Below, one piece after another: positions 34,836-44,516 of a stretch of DNA of 64,000 bases (positions are counted from its first letter, which is position 1; the number at the start of each line of letters is the position of its first letter). The notes beneath the pieces are model-generated. The model was not told the origin of the DNA. It saw nothing but the letters and a program-made list of their open reading frames with translations, and searched no databases. Position numbers and translations under genes: made by a program. Location: assembly GCA_014529385.2 (NCBI GenBank), contig CM043970.1:43752779-43816778 (forward strand), given 5' to 3'. Source of the stretch: Adiantum capillus-veneris. Taxonomy: Eukaryota > Streptophyta > Polypodiopsida > Polypodiales > Pteridaceae.

Positions 34836-35095
34836 AAATAGCCCTGTTGTGCTAGTTGATCCAGGTATGCGTGTAAAGAGTGAGAGGCCACAAAAAAGAA
34901 AAGAGGGCTAACCCGGCCATTAACCTAACCATACTTTAATTCCTTCTAGGATTTTAATTCAAAGTGAATAGTTTTAAAACTTGACGCTTTTTCCAACGTG
35001 TACACTCACAATTAGATTTTTCATCAAATAGCACTTAGAAAGGATACCGGAGCTTGAAAGTCCACGAGGTAATCGGGAAGAGTTTGGAAGCCCTA
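34120..35095 (-). pseudogene. Antisense LINE RT fragments
   Basis: Minus-strand reading from about 34895 back to 34650 gives a LINE RT: SHSLHAYLDQL, then GGKDIPGKGFVDD and an LNLNGRVIG patch. The same patch occurs at about 34120-34402. It resumes across R4 at 59864, so R4 inserted into it. About 34910-35040 shows no recognisable coding. Confidence 0.72.
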
Positions 35096-35099
35096 TCAC

Positions 35100-35591
35100 T
35101 GTTATGGAATTGATGTCTTATTATTTATTACAATTATGACAGGTGGAAAAGGCTTGACCGAGCTAAACTATTACAAAAGGATATCATATTTTATGTACAT
35201 TTTATTATTCAAGTGCTCTTTATGAGCTTTGGCCATTTATGACCGGCCGGCCAGTTTGTACTCACTTTGACCATTCAAGAATCTATAAATTAAATACGTG
35301 CAAGAGGGAAATGGTCACTCTTGCACAGGGGGAGATTGCACCCAGTGTTTGCGTTGCTCTTCTCATCTCTCCTCTCTTCTCTCTCGCCGTGCCGGCGTAG
35401 CACTCCGCTCTAGGAGGTGCGCCTGCACGTGCGTTGTCTTGATCTTTGTCTCTCCCTGTTCGTGTACAGCTTGGATTATGCGCCGTGTGATTCGAGGTAT
35501 GCAGATTTGTTCGTTTCATGGCTTGTAGTATATGGTTTTTGCCAAATTGCAGGGCTCGCGACGTTTTCGTCTGTAGCAGTGGTATGAGAGC
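35100..35591 (+). repeat. R4 5' LTR and variant primer site
   Basis: The LTR has a TATA-like 'ctataaatta' at about 35283 and a conserved exon-like stretch with 'gtgccggcgtag'. The primer site differs by one base (C to G) from the tggtatcagagc seen in the other elements. Confidence 0.88.
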
Positions 35592-36849
35592 TTAGGCTAT
35601 GCTCCAAGACTAATGATTATGATCGATAAGCAGCAGCTAAGTATTTTTCTTTCTTGTGTTTGTAGATTCCATTAATTGCTTCACTTTGTACTGATTAATG
35701 TTGATTGTATGCTATAATTAGTGAATTTCTGAAATTAAAATAGAGTCCCTTCTTTATCGGCATAATTTAGTGCTTGTTAATGTAAATATTGTGTTAATTA
35801 AACACAAAAAAACATGGATTAAACTAAAAAATCATGTCCAGATGATTAGTTACGACAAAGAGGAGTAATACATAGCATTTAGTAGGTCGATATTAAGTAG
35901 AAAGAGGGGTAGAGAATCTTTTATCTCACGGGTAGATTAGTATAAGACGACGAAGAAAGATGCAGAGAGATAAGAGATCTTTTATTCGAGAAAACTCCAC
36001 AAATATATTCAACAAGTCTTTTACTCAAGACCTCTTATTCGAAAAAAAAAAAAACCAACCCAAAGAGATCTTCAAGAGCATGTGAACCTGCATAGACCCC
36101 ACGGATTTGCCTCAAAAAAATTGCGCCTGAAAAACCATGTGTACACATGGGTATACTTGCCACATGCCGTGGTTAATTTTATCTATGGGAAAACTAGTAA
36201 TCATCATCCTCAGCACTGTGACAGCCTCGATGAGCAGCAAAGATGTCGCCCTCGCCCTCATCGTAGAGCATCACCTACTGTAACCTACCGCTTGCATAGC
36301 TGCATAAACCAACACCTCAGTTGTGGACAACTGCTCGACACTGGCTAGCACCTTCCGGTCGTTCATCAGCAGTGGAACAGCTTGACCGAACGATGACGCA
36401 AGAGCAACCGGAGCAGTTATCACTACCTTTCTCAATTGCTGGAAGCCACCCCTTACTCTACTTGCTTGCCAACTCTCTCTCTCTCTCTGTCTCTCTACCC
36501 CCCTTTCCTTGCGGATGACAATTTCTCAGACTGCCAGATGCTAGTTTTTCTTTCACTAATCACTAGCGCCGTCCATATTTTTTGTCTTGGCATCCCCATG
36601 CAACCATCAACTACCTCGTCCCCACCACAAAATCCAGTCATCTTTCTCTCTCGCTCTCTTTCTCCCTCATCAACCACCCTCCTGCAGAAGTGGAGAAAAT
36701 TTCTCTCCTTCTCTCTTTTTCTTGCATGGCTGATCCGAGCAGTAGCATGCAGACCCTCCTGTCTACTTGTGGCGCTCGCACTCCAACCACCTATCTCTCT
36801 CCCTCTCACCAAACCTGACGTCCATGCAGAGGCTCGTTTTCTCTCTCTA

Positions 36850-36885
<36 letters not shown>

Positions 36886-37410
36886 CCTCTCGCATGGTGA
36901 TGCCAATCTACTGTAAATCATTTCTACGCACACCTTTTTGGATGCATGGGCCACCAATTCCCCACCCTTACCAACTCATGCCGCTATAGCACGCTTTAGC
37001 CATCTTCATGACCACGAGCTTCAGTACACTCACAACCGTACACCACTTTCAGTCCTCCAACTACCCCTCCCTCCCTTACGCATGCAGAACAATAGCCTCA
37101 CTCTCTCCCTGCCTCCATGCATGCTTCCAACCCTCTCGCTTTTGCCACCTTTGCATGGTATTGGATAGCGGTGCATGTTTACATGTTGGCGGGCGCCAAG
37201 TAATTTGGAATCGTGCCAACCCTTGCAGCTCTCACACTCTTTCGGTGGCTCGCCTACACACTAAGTACTCCAGCTGCTTGTTTTCGGCTTAAGTTAGCAC
37301 AGCCGGCCCACTCAACTCCCTTGTCATGCCAGAGCAGCCAGTAAATAATGCGCATTGCATTTTTTTTATTTTCAATCTCTTGGCCACACGTTCACACACA
37401 CACACACACA
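35592..37410. other. R4 interior, no gene recognised
   Basis: AT-rich to 36070, then pyrimidine-rich DNA with CT microsatellites near 36475-36500 and 36833-36893. Open frames here are short and driven by the CT repeats. The composition of 36180-37400 resembles gene flank or UTR and may belong to the captured sequence downstream, but nothing can be assigned. Confidence 0.5.
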
Positions 37411-37419
37411 ACTAGACAT

Positions 37420-38235
37420 GGCGCTCTCTGCTTCTAATGAGAGGGCAAGGATGCATAACCTCCACAATATCGTAGATGATCTGTTGGCTGAAACTCGAGT
37501 AACGAAACCATAATGCGGGCAAGGCACTTCTCTCGGACACTTTTTCCCACAAGCTTTGTCGACGAGCATTTGGTGAAGCTTTCAAGGATACTCACCTCTT
37601 CTTGCTGTTTAAACTCGATGGTGGGAGATCTGCAACTCAAGTTTAAATCAGGACAGTCTTCCTCCATGGTGGAAGCAAATTCAAAGGCCTTGGTCTGTCT
37701 TTGTTGTAGCATTTCATCCTTGACCGACTGTCTGAAGCGGTACACATGCAGTTCGCTACGAGCTTCCTTAGGGCTTCTTTAATGTGACGTGCGCGGGTCA
37801 TGTTGACTCACTTGAGTGCACGCAGCTTCACCAAGGTTTTTGCAACTCTGATAATTTCAGGTCTTTTGACCCAAGACTCAAATGTAGCATAAAATATTAC
37901 AAGGTCTGCTTTCATCTTGCTGTATATGTTCATGCCCTCATCATATAGTTTCTCTTTGTAGTAGGCTAGCATTAGACCATTGACACTAGTAGAAGAATCC
38001 TCATCATCGGTACCCTTGGCCATTCTGTTGAACCATCTCTCCACAAGATCAAACCTGCGACCCTTGGTATGCTCTTTCATGACCTTGACAAAGGTAGCAC
38101 TCTGAAGAGTTATACCATGTTACACAACCTCATCGTACAACTCCTCCGTCGCTTGCCATTTTTGAGCACTGATGTAGTTTCGAATGGCTACAAACGAAGA
38201 GCTCGTCATTCAAAATAAATCCTGCTTGCGCTTTG
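37420..38235 (-). pseudogene. PPR-like gene fragment captured in R4, antisense
   Basis: Read right to left, about 38200-37810 gives helix-turn-helix units typical of pentatricopeptide repeat proteins: ATEELYDEVV, a TAA, HGITLQSATFVKVMKE, RRFDLVERWFNRM, GLMLAYYKEKLYDEGMNIY. After a stop near 37808, a further frame (37434-37745) with a charged, non-repeat sequence follows and may be the C-terminus. One internal stop and at least one frameshift disable it. PPR proteins bind organellar RNA. Placement inside R4, antisense, suggests transduction of host sequence. The family call rests on repeat pattern alone. Confidence 0.5.
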
Positions 38236-39535
38236 CTCCATGTGTAGAGGGAATACCTAGGTGTTGAATTAGATCATTAAAAATTGTATCAATATGGTCT
38301 CTTAGGCTTTTTTGAAGACAAGTAATTTAACATTCCATTTCATTTTGCTCTCTTTTCCCAGTACGCTTACCTATAGAGGTGGACATTAACGACGCTCTTC
38401 CGTGCTTGCTGCAATATTTTATCTGACATACACCCGTTGCCGACCATTCTCACGCATTGACGATGATGATACTAATATTTATCACGATATTAGCCTCTAG
38501 GTTTTATGCTTTCAATTGTACTTGATTTTGTTTTTATTTGTACTCAAGCATCGAAATAGATACACAAGGATTGTATCAGTTATTCTCACACTTAATTAAA
38601 TTACATTTTGAAGACTGTTAATATAACATTTCATTTCATTTCTCTCTCTCTTTCCCCTCCCTCTCCCCCTTCTCTTTTGGATGATGGTCGATATCCAATG
38701 CTCAAACCAAACTACGGCCCCAATCTTTATATTTGATTATCCACAACCTCACAAGTTGATGACTTCTTGGCACCCACACACACACTCATTTGTGAATTTG
38801 AGTGTTATACGCATACACACACACACACACACACACCTATCGCGAGTGTCTAACTAGAATTGCATGTTGTAAAAGGGGACTTCTAGGAAAGAGCCACTAC
38901 AACAAAATTAATTCTGCACAGTTTTCCTTACTATTTATAGTATGGTCTATACATGATGACGACACATTAAGTCAATGTATTTTAAATAATTAAAAAATAA
39001 TAATATTTTTTTTATTTTTTTTTAACGCATTTTAGAAACAACAATTTGCAATATCATGAGGGCTGCTTCATTTAGTAGATATCTATAAGTAATTCGTGTA
39101 CTGAAATTTTATCTCTTACATTAATCTCTAAACTCAAATCAAATGTCATTCATACATTTTTTCGATTGTGACTACTTTATCTATGCTATTAAGTTAACAC
39201 TGTAGAAAATTGCTTTCCCTCCCAGTTGTCTCACATTTGTCTCCATTGTATACTAATCCCCTTTGTAGTTGTCAACTTCCTGACTAATCATTAACCCCAC
39301 CCTATCACATTTTGGATATGTTACCTATACTTTGGTCTAAGTTTGCTGGTTGCAGTTGTCTCCTACTTGTACCTCTCTCCCCATGCACAAACTAGTACAT
39401 ATTTTCAGATATAGTACATCATCCAGAGTCTAATGGTTTACAGAAAGCACACAGCACTTGTACCTCATCCATATGCCAACAATGGTCTATATATTCAAAT
39501 ACAATTTACCCTCCTGGTATGTACATCAAATACGT
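38236..39535. other. R4 interior, AT-rich, no gene recognised
   Basis: Low-complexity AT-rich DNA with short CA (38816-38836) and CT tracts. I see no convincing frame or RNA gene. Confidence 0.5.
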
Positions 39536-41951
39536 TGATAACCGTTTTTTCGGCTCTCTGTAATTGCCATAGTGAGTTATCTCACCCTATCAAATCACTC
39601 AAACACTGTGGTTACCCTCACCCTTTCACTGTGTATAGGTGCGTGTGAGTTAGGGGACTTTTCCCATATCTCCTTACTGAAATAAAAAACCCTCCATTAG
39701 CTAGTCATTGGGCTAGTTGAGCCAAAAAAATAAAAAAAATAAAAAATATAAGTATATTATGGCCCATGCATATGTAAATATTTCTTTGTATATAGGGCCT
39801 AAATAAAATATTTTTTCATAATTATTTTGGTATTTATTTAAATATTTCTACCTAGGTGTGTCTTATTTATGCTCTGTACATTGCCTCACCATTACCACAA
39901 TTTTTCTTACCGTTTTTCGTACTCTTTATTCCATATAGAAATATTTTCATGTAAGCTTCTCTTATATTTGGTGTAGCTCCACCCCAACAAAAATCCAAAA
40001 AAACTAGTTTTATTTATGTGTATATTTTTTCACTATTGTGATTTTTCCCTTCCTACATCTATTTTGTATTTTTTCTAAAAAATTAGAACACCAAAAATAT
40101 TTATCTTTTTATGGTAGCCTCATAATGAGAGAGATTTCTTTTGACCCCTTTATATTTTTTCCACTTATATTATTTATATTTGACATGTACATATTTTTTA
40201 GACCCCTCAATATTTGATTTTCTTAGTTGTACTATTCACTTATATCATGATCTCAACAATATCTTCAATTATAGACCTACTAAATACGGTCAAGTGTAGG
40301 TGGCATGCATACATGCACTATGGAGGGCTCACTCTTGGAGGTATTCAAAAGAATCATCCAAAGAAGGACCCCACAAGGACCTTGTGCAGTGGAAAAAAAC
40401 GGTCGGTTTTGCTGAATTTTTAAAGTTCATTTGCTCTCCGAATTTGGAAAGGTGATACAATCAAAAGTTGTAGTTCGTGGGGTGAACTTTTGCCTCAAAT
40501 TTTTACATATTTTTTTGAGCTACGAGCTGTGAGCTATGATTTTATTAGTGGACCCTTGTTTTCCCATGCTATGCAACCACACTCTCTCTTCCACTTTATC
40601 ATTTTCCTATTTCACACACACTTCTCCACTCATCATCCCCACCTCTCTCACCACTGCTCTCTGCACCCTACTCACCTTCTTCTCAACCTTGAAGAATAAG
40701 AGAAACCATGGTGAACTCATACCTCCCACACACAATTCCATTCCAAAATTGACCACCTAGTCTCATTTTTCCTCCTCCAAATTACCCATATCTATCAAAA
40801 AAGCCACAAAATTCAGCCTCTTCTCTTAAAAGACAGCATCATGGTGGTTGATTACTCAGCTTCAATTACCTTGTCTCTCAAGGAAGGTCAAGAGTGGAGA
40901 AAAAATGTACCGTCAAAGCTAGTGGACCGTCAACAAGCGTCAAAATTGGCCCTACTCAAGACACTTGGAGCATCAACCTTGTAAGAAATCCACCTTTTCT
41001 TACCTCTTAAGAGTTTTTCTTCCTTATTTGTATCCTACATGGATACTCCCATTGTAAATATCCAATTCCATTTGTAAATTAATTCTAACTCTACTAACAC
41101 TAACCCACTATGAAAAGTCCTATTACCTCCATTTCTCTCCTCTCTCTTTCCCCACCAACTTCTTGATAATTCCAAGCAAAAGAAATTAGATAAATTGCTG
41201 AAAATCTAACCCAACCATGGTTAGAGGAGTAACCCTAGCCTTCAAAATTGCTATAAAAGGAGGGTGTAGCTAGCACAAAAAGGGGGGAGAAGAAAGAGCA
41301 CTATGCTATAGCTTGAGAAGCCAAGCTCAACCTCTTGAGAAGGAGCTCTTGAGTGGAATCTCATTGGCATTAGGCATATGTATGTGTTGTATTAGGGGTG
41401 ATTAGCAAGGGAACTCTATGCCATTGTAAGAGAGAGTGATCATTAAATTGAGAGTAGGAAATCTATCATTTCTCCTACTAGAGTAAGCCCAATATTTGTT
41501 GAATCAAGGAGGGTGAATTTGGACTCAGCATGGATACCTTGTCTCCCTTCCAACGTGAAGTCATGGACAATAATGATGTGTAAGTGTCTTGGTGTTTTAT
41601 TTAAGTTCTTGATAGCTTGTCTCCGGGTATTGTTATCAATTTATCCATAAATCCTACATGTTGTAAGAGGGCGACAGGGTGGAGAGGACTCCCCTGGCCT
41701 TCAGACAGTGATTGGGGTGGTTTTTTTCTTGTGATGTGTTGTGGTGTAATTGCTCAGGCTATGTTGAACAAATACTAATCTCACTTTGATTGGTCATTAC
41801 AGATTTGTAAGAAGCCATTAGTGCAACAAGCACCCCCTTCCCCCTTCTCTCTCTTTCTTACATATATATATTTATGTTTGCTTGATCATTAACGATACAC
41901 TTCAAAGCAGCCCGAGCACCATCTCTCCCTCTCTCTCTCTCTCTTTCTCTC

Positions 41952-42008
<57 letters not shown>

Positions 42009-42270
42009 TTTTAGTGTGTGAGAGTGTTCCATTGGTGTTAGGGTTAGTGTAAATTCCTTGCTTTTTTGTGGGTTGCTCTAACGATTCTCCTCTTTTGCGT
42101 CCTAGTATGCTCTTAAACTAGGTGGTGCCCCTTGTGTAGTTGGGATTTGGCTGTGGGTTTGTTGTTTTGGTTTGTGTTCATGTGTTGTGCCCCAGCCCCA
42201 TTGAGCAGCACGGGATCCTTGAAGGGTGTCTAGAGGTTGCTCTTCTTGTTGCCCGCCCCGGACCGCTTCA
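39536..42270 (+). repeat. gypsy-3 5' LTR (2735 bp)
   Basis: It matches 56139-58504 closely. It holds about 320 bases (about 41206-41527) that are missing in the 3' LTR, including the TATA box. A CT microsatellite at about 41930-42005 is about twice as long as its counterpart at about 58206-58243. Confidence 0.92.
41252..41260 (+). promoter_or_regulatory. TATA box in gypsy-3 5' LTR
   Basis: tataaaagg in the context 'attgctataaaagg' is a strong TATA match and is followed by 'agggtgtagc'. It lies in the segment that the 3' LTR has lost. Confidence 0.6.
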
Positions 42271-42271
42271 A

Positions 42272-42291
42272 ATTGGTGCCCCCCACTGAGG
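42272..42291 (+). promoter_or_regulatory. gypsy-3 primer-binding site
   Basis: attggtgccccccact directly follows the LTR end and has the TGGTGCC start expected of a tRNA 3'-end complement. It differs from the initiator-Met site used by the other elements here. The tRNA is not identified. Confidence 0.6.
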
Positions 42292-42350
42292 ACAACAACT
42301 CGTGTATGTTTTTGTGTAGGATCAACTTTTAGCATAGTCAAGTAGTTTGC

Positions 42351-42563
42351 ATGAATCACGAGAGTTTGTATGATCCTTTCATTCCCATTGCAAGGCAAAA
42401 GATACACATAATTGTTAGTACTAAGTTTCAATTTCAACGGGTAATTCGTAGGATTTTAGGTCCTCTTAGGTTAGCCGAGATAAACACTTCGGTAAATCCT
42501 TTTATTTTGCCTCTCATTAGGTACGATATTAGCTTGGACGTCTATATTTTTGTGTTATTTTAA
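42351..42563 (+). CDS. Small ORF 'A', 70 aa, between primer site and gag of gypsy-3
   Basis: An intact ATG-to-TAA frame. Its product is homologous to the next ORF: both end in a segment NP-(F/V)-ILPLI-(R/D)-Y, then S-(L/F)-DV, then a hydrophobic IF-(V/I)-L end. The N-terminal half has ARQKIHIIVSTKFQFQ. A degenerate homologue is at 6224-6428 in gypsy-2. There is no signal peptide, zinc finger or known motif. It shares the frame of ORF B and gag, separated by stops. Conservation between two remote Ty3 lineages argues for selection at the protein level, but the function is unknown. Confidence 0.6.
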   Translation: MNHESLYDPFIPIARQKIHIIVSTKFQFQRVIRRILGPLRLAEINTSVNPFILPLIRYDISLDVYIFVLF

Positions 42564-42584
42564 GCATTAGGACATGCATAGGCC

Positions 42585-42803
42585 ATGGATAATGGCCCGG
42601 GAATAGAGGTTTTTCCCTTTCATTTTACTCCACACATTAGAATAAACGTTGCAATTAGTAGAAAGATCCATTTTCAACAACGAATGGTGTTCATGTTTGG
42701 TGCCCAAAGAGTAGGAGAAATTCTCGCGTCACCAAACCCTGTCATTCTACCTCTTATTGATTATCATAGGTCATTTGATGTGAATATTTTTATTTTGTTG
42801 TAG
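42585..42803 (+). CDS. Small ORF 'B', 72 aa, duplicated partner of ORF A
   Basis: An intact ATG-to-TAG frame begins 21 bases after ORF A and in the same frame. It shows PFHF near the N-terminus, IRINVAISRKIHFQQR, an FGAQRVGEIL segment and ILPLIDY before the end. It matches the LTR-borne ORF of gypsy-2 (1505 and 13564) more closely than it matches ORF A, so the A/B split predates the divergence of the two elements. Ogre-like Tat elements are known to carry an extra ORF before gag, but I cannot tie this one to that family. Confidence 0.6.
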   Translation: MDNGPGIEVFPFHFTPHIRINVAISRKIHFQQRMVFMFGAQRVGEILASPNPVILPLIDYHRSFDVNIFILL

Positions 42804-42887
42804 AATAGATTGCAATTTAGAAAATATTATTGTGTCAATCTTTTAAAGAAAGAAAAAACAAAAACGCATCACTTTGAAATCAATTCA

Positions 42888-43928
42888 ATGGAGAGCCAAC
42901 GCCAAATGTCTGGATATCCTCTTTTCTTTGGAGAGCCTGGAGAGGATGCAGAATTATTTCTAGCGAATTTCAAGATGTCTTGCCGTATCAAGAGGATAGT
43001 AACTGATCAAGAATGTGTAGAAATGTTTGAGGTGGTCCTTAGGAAAGATGCTAGCACTTGGTTTGACTCTTTGCCTGAAGAAGTTAAAGGGAATTACACG
43101 AAAGTTTTGAATCGTTTCAAGAAATACTTCTTTGATCCCCAAAACACTCAGAAATTATGGCAAGACATTGTTTCTCATAAGCAAAAAGACTTAGATGACT
43201 ACTACTTGTACAAGCAAGAGTTCCTACGTCTTTGGGCTCTATGGATACGAAATGTTGCTAACCCTGGTGATGGTGCAGAATTTCTAAAGAAGGAGAGGTT
43301 CATAGCGGGACTCTTTCCTGACCTTAAGGTAAAAGTTGAGGTGGGTGCACCTGCTACTTTTGATGCAGTTGAAACTAGGGCTGCTGAGAAGTATAGGAAA
43401 CTCAAGTGCTTAAGGGGAGAGGTTCCAATAGAAGGTCTTAGACCCAAAGGTAAGTCACAAGCATCAACATCTAAAGAGCTTCCTGAGGTAACGGCTGAAG
43501 TGATTGAGGAGTTAAATGAATCTTTAAGCAGCCTTTCAATTCACCTTGCACAAGCTGTAGGTCCAAAGGGACAAGCAAAGAAGTCAGAAGAGAGAGAGCC
43601 ACTAACTAGAAGAGTCTTGCAATGTTGGAATTGCGGAGAGTCTGGACATGGGATGTATAATTGTTCTTGGCCCCGTGGAGAGCCAGGGAGACCTAACTTG
43701 AATTACCCAGTGATGAATGCAGGAGAAGGAGCTGGTCAACAACCAAGGCTTCTACAAAGGCCAAATGGACCAAGACCACCTCCACAAGGGGTAGAAGGAG
43801 TTCCACCTTTGCCAGATCCAAATGTGCATGTGGTAGAGGTGACAAATTCAAATGAGGTTGACATGGAAGCCAATGGCATTAAGCGTGGCCGAGGAAAAGG
43901 TAAAGATAAAGAAGGAGTCACATCATAG
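42888..43928 (+). CDS. gypsy-3 gag polyprotein (capsid and nucleocapsid)
   Basis: The start chosen is ATG 42888 (MESQRQ). An upstream TTG is in frame but is not a plausible initiator. A retrotransposon gag domain occupies residues about 10-170 (FLANFKM, WFDSLP, F-KKYF, ERFIAGL). A linker follows, then a knuckle CWNCGESGHGMYNC near residue 245, then a Pro/Arg-rich tail. It forms virus-like particles and packages element RNA. It is open throughout and ends at TAG 43926, with the same frame continuing into protease. Confidence 0.85.
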   Translation: MESQRQMSGYPLFFGEPGEDAELFLANFKMSCRIKRIVTDQECVEMFEVVLRKDASTWFDSLPEEVKGNYTKVLNRFKKYFFDPQNTQKLWQDIVSHKQKDLDDYYLYKQEFLRLWALWIRNVANPGDGAEFLKKERFIAGLFPDLKVKVEVGAPATFDAVETRAAEKYRKLKCLRGEVPIEGLRPKGKSQASTSKELPEVTAEVIEELNESLSSLSIHLAQAVGPKGQAKKSEEREPLTRRVLQCWNCGESGHGMYNCSWPRGEPGRPNLNYPVMNAGEGAGQQPRLLQRPNGPRPPPQGVEGVPPLPDPNVHVVEVTNSNEVDMEANGIKRGRGKGKDKEGVTS

Positions 43929-44516
43929 AGTGACCATGGACAAGGCAAGAAGGCAAAGGAAACCAAGGAAACCAAGAGGACTCGACGTCGTATCAACCTC
44001 CAAGACTTCCCTCTTGGACATGGTATGGCTCCATACAACTTGTTGGAAGACATGAGAGGTAAGGGTCCTGATATTTCATGGCCTCAATTTCTTGCATTAT
44101 GTCCACAAGTTAGGAGGGATTTAACAAGGGCAGTTAGCACTAGGAGAAAGGTAAAAGAGAGTGTGCCTGTTGTAAGAATTGCACAAGCTGAAATGAATGA
44201 GGACATTACACCGGTGCTAGACTGTTACATCAAAGGAAGATTGGTTAGGAAAGGTCTAGTGGATGGGGGTGCACAAATTTGCATCATGACAGAGGGACTC
44301 ATGCAAAGACTAGGCATGCACATCCAGGAGACACCTGAAATCAAAGTCAAGATGGCAAACAATAGCAAGGCTAGGTGTGTAGGCATTTGTAAAAATGTCT
44401 TTGTAGAGGCCTTTGGCATTAAGAAAGCGGTGGATTTTTATGTTATGTCGACCAAGGGAAGTGGTTATCCATTTATCCTAGGAAGACCATGGCTAATGAA
44501 AATGCGAGCTTTGTAG
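43929..44516 (+). CDS. gypsy-3 aspartic protease region
   Basis: In frame with gag after a single TAG. The active-site loop reads LVDGGAQICIM (DGG where DSG or DTG is usual), and the second conserved patch FILGRPWL is present at about 44469. The frame ends at another TAG (44514-44516), beyond which the same frame leads into RT. Either the two TAGs are decay mutations or one is read through. Whether DGG is active is uncertain. Confidence 0.75.
   Translation, partial: SDHGQGKKAKETKETKRTRRRINLQDFPLGHGMAPYNLLEDMRGKGPDISWPQFLALCPQVRRDLTRAVSTRRKVKESVPVVRIAQAEMNEDITPVLDCYIKGRLVRKGLVDGGAQICIMTEGLMQRLGMHIQETPEIKVKMANNSKARCVGICKNVFVEAFGIKKAVDFYVMSTKGSGYPFILGRPWLMKMRAL

Noticed and set aside
36436-36900. 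ORFs of 78-154 codons on both strands in R4
   Set aside because: They are driven by pyrimidine tracts (Ser/Leu runs) and match no family.
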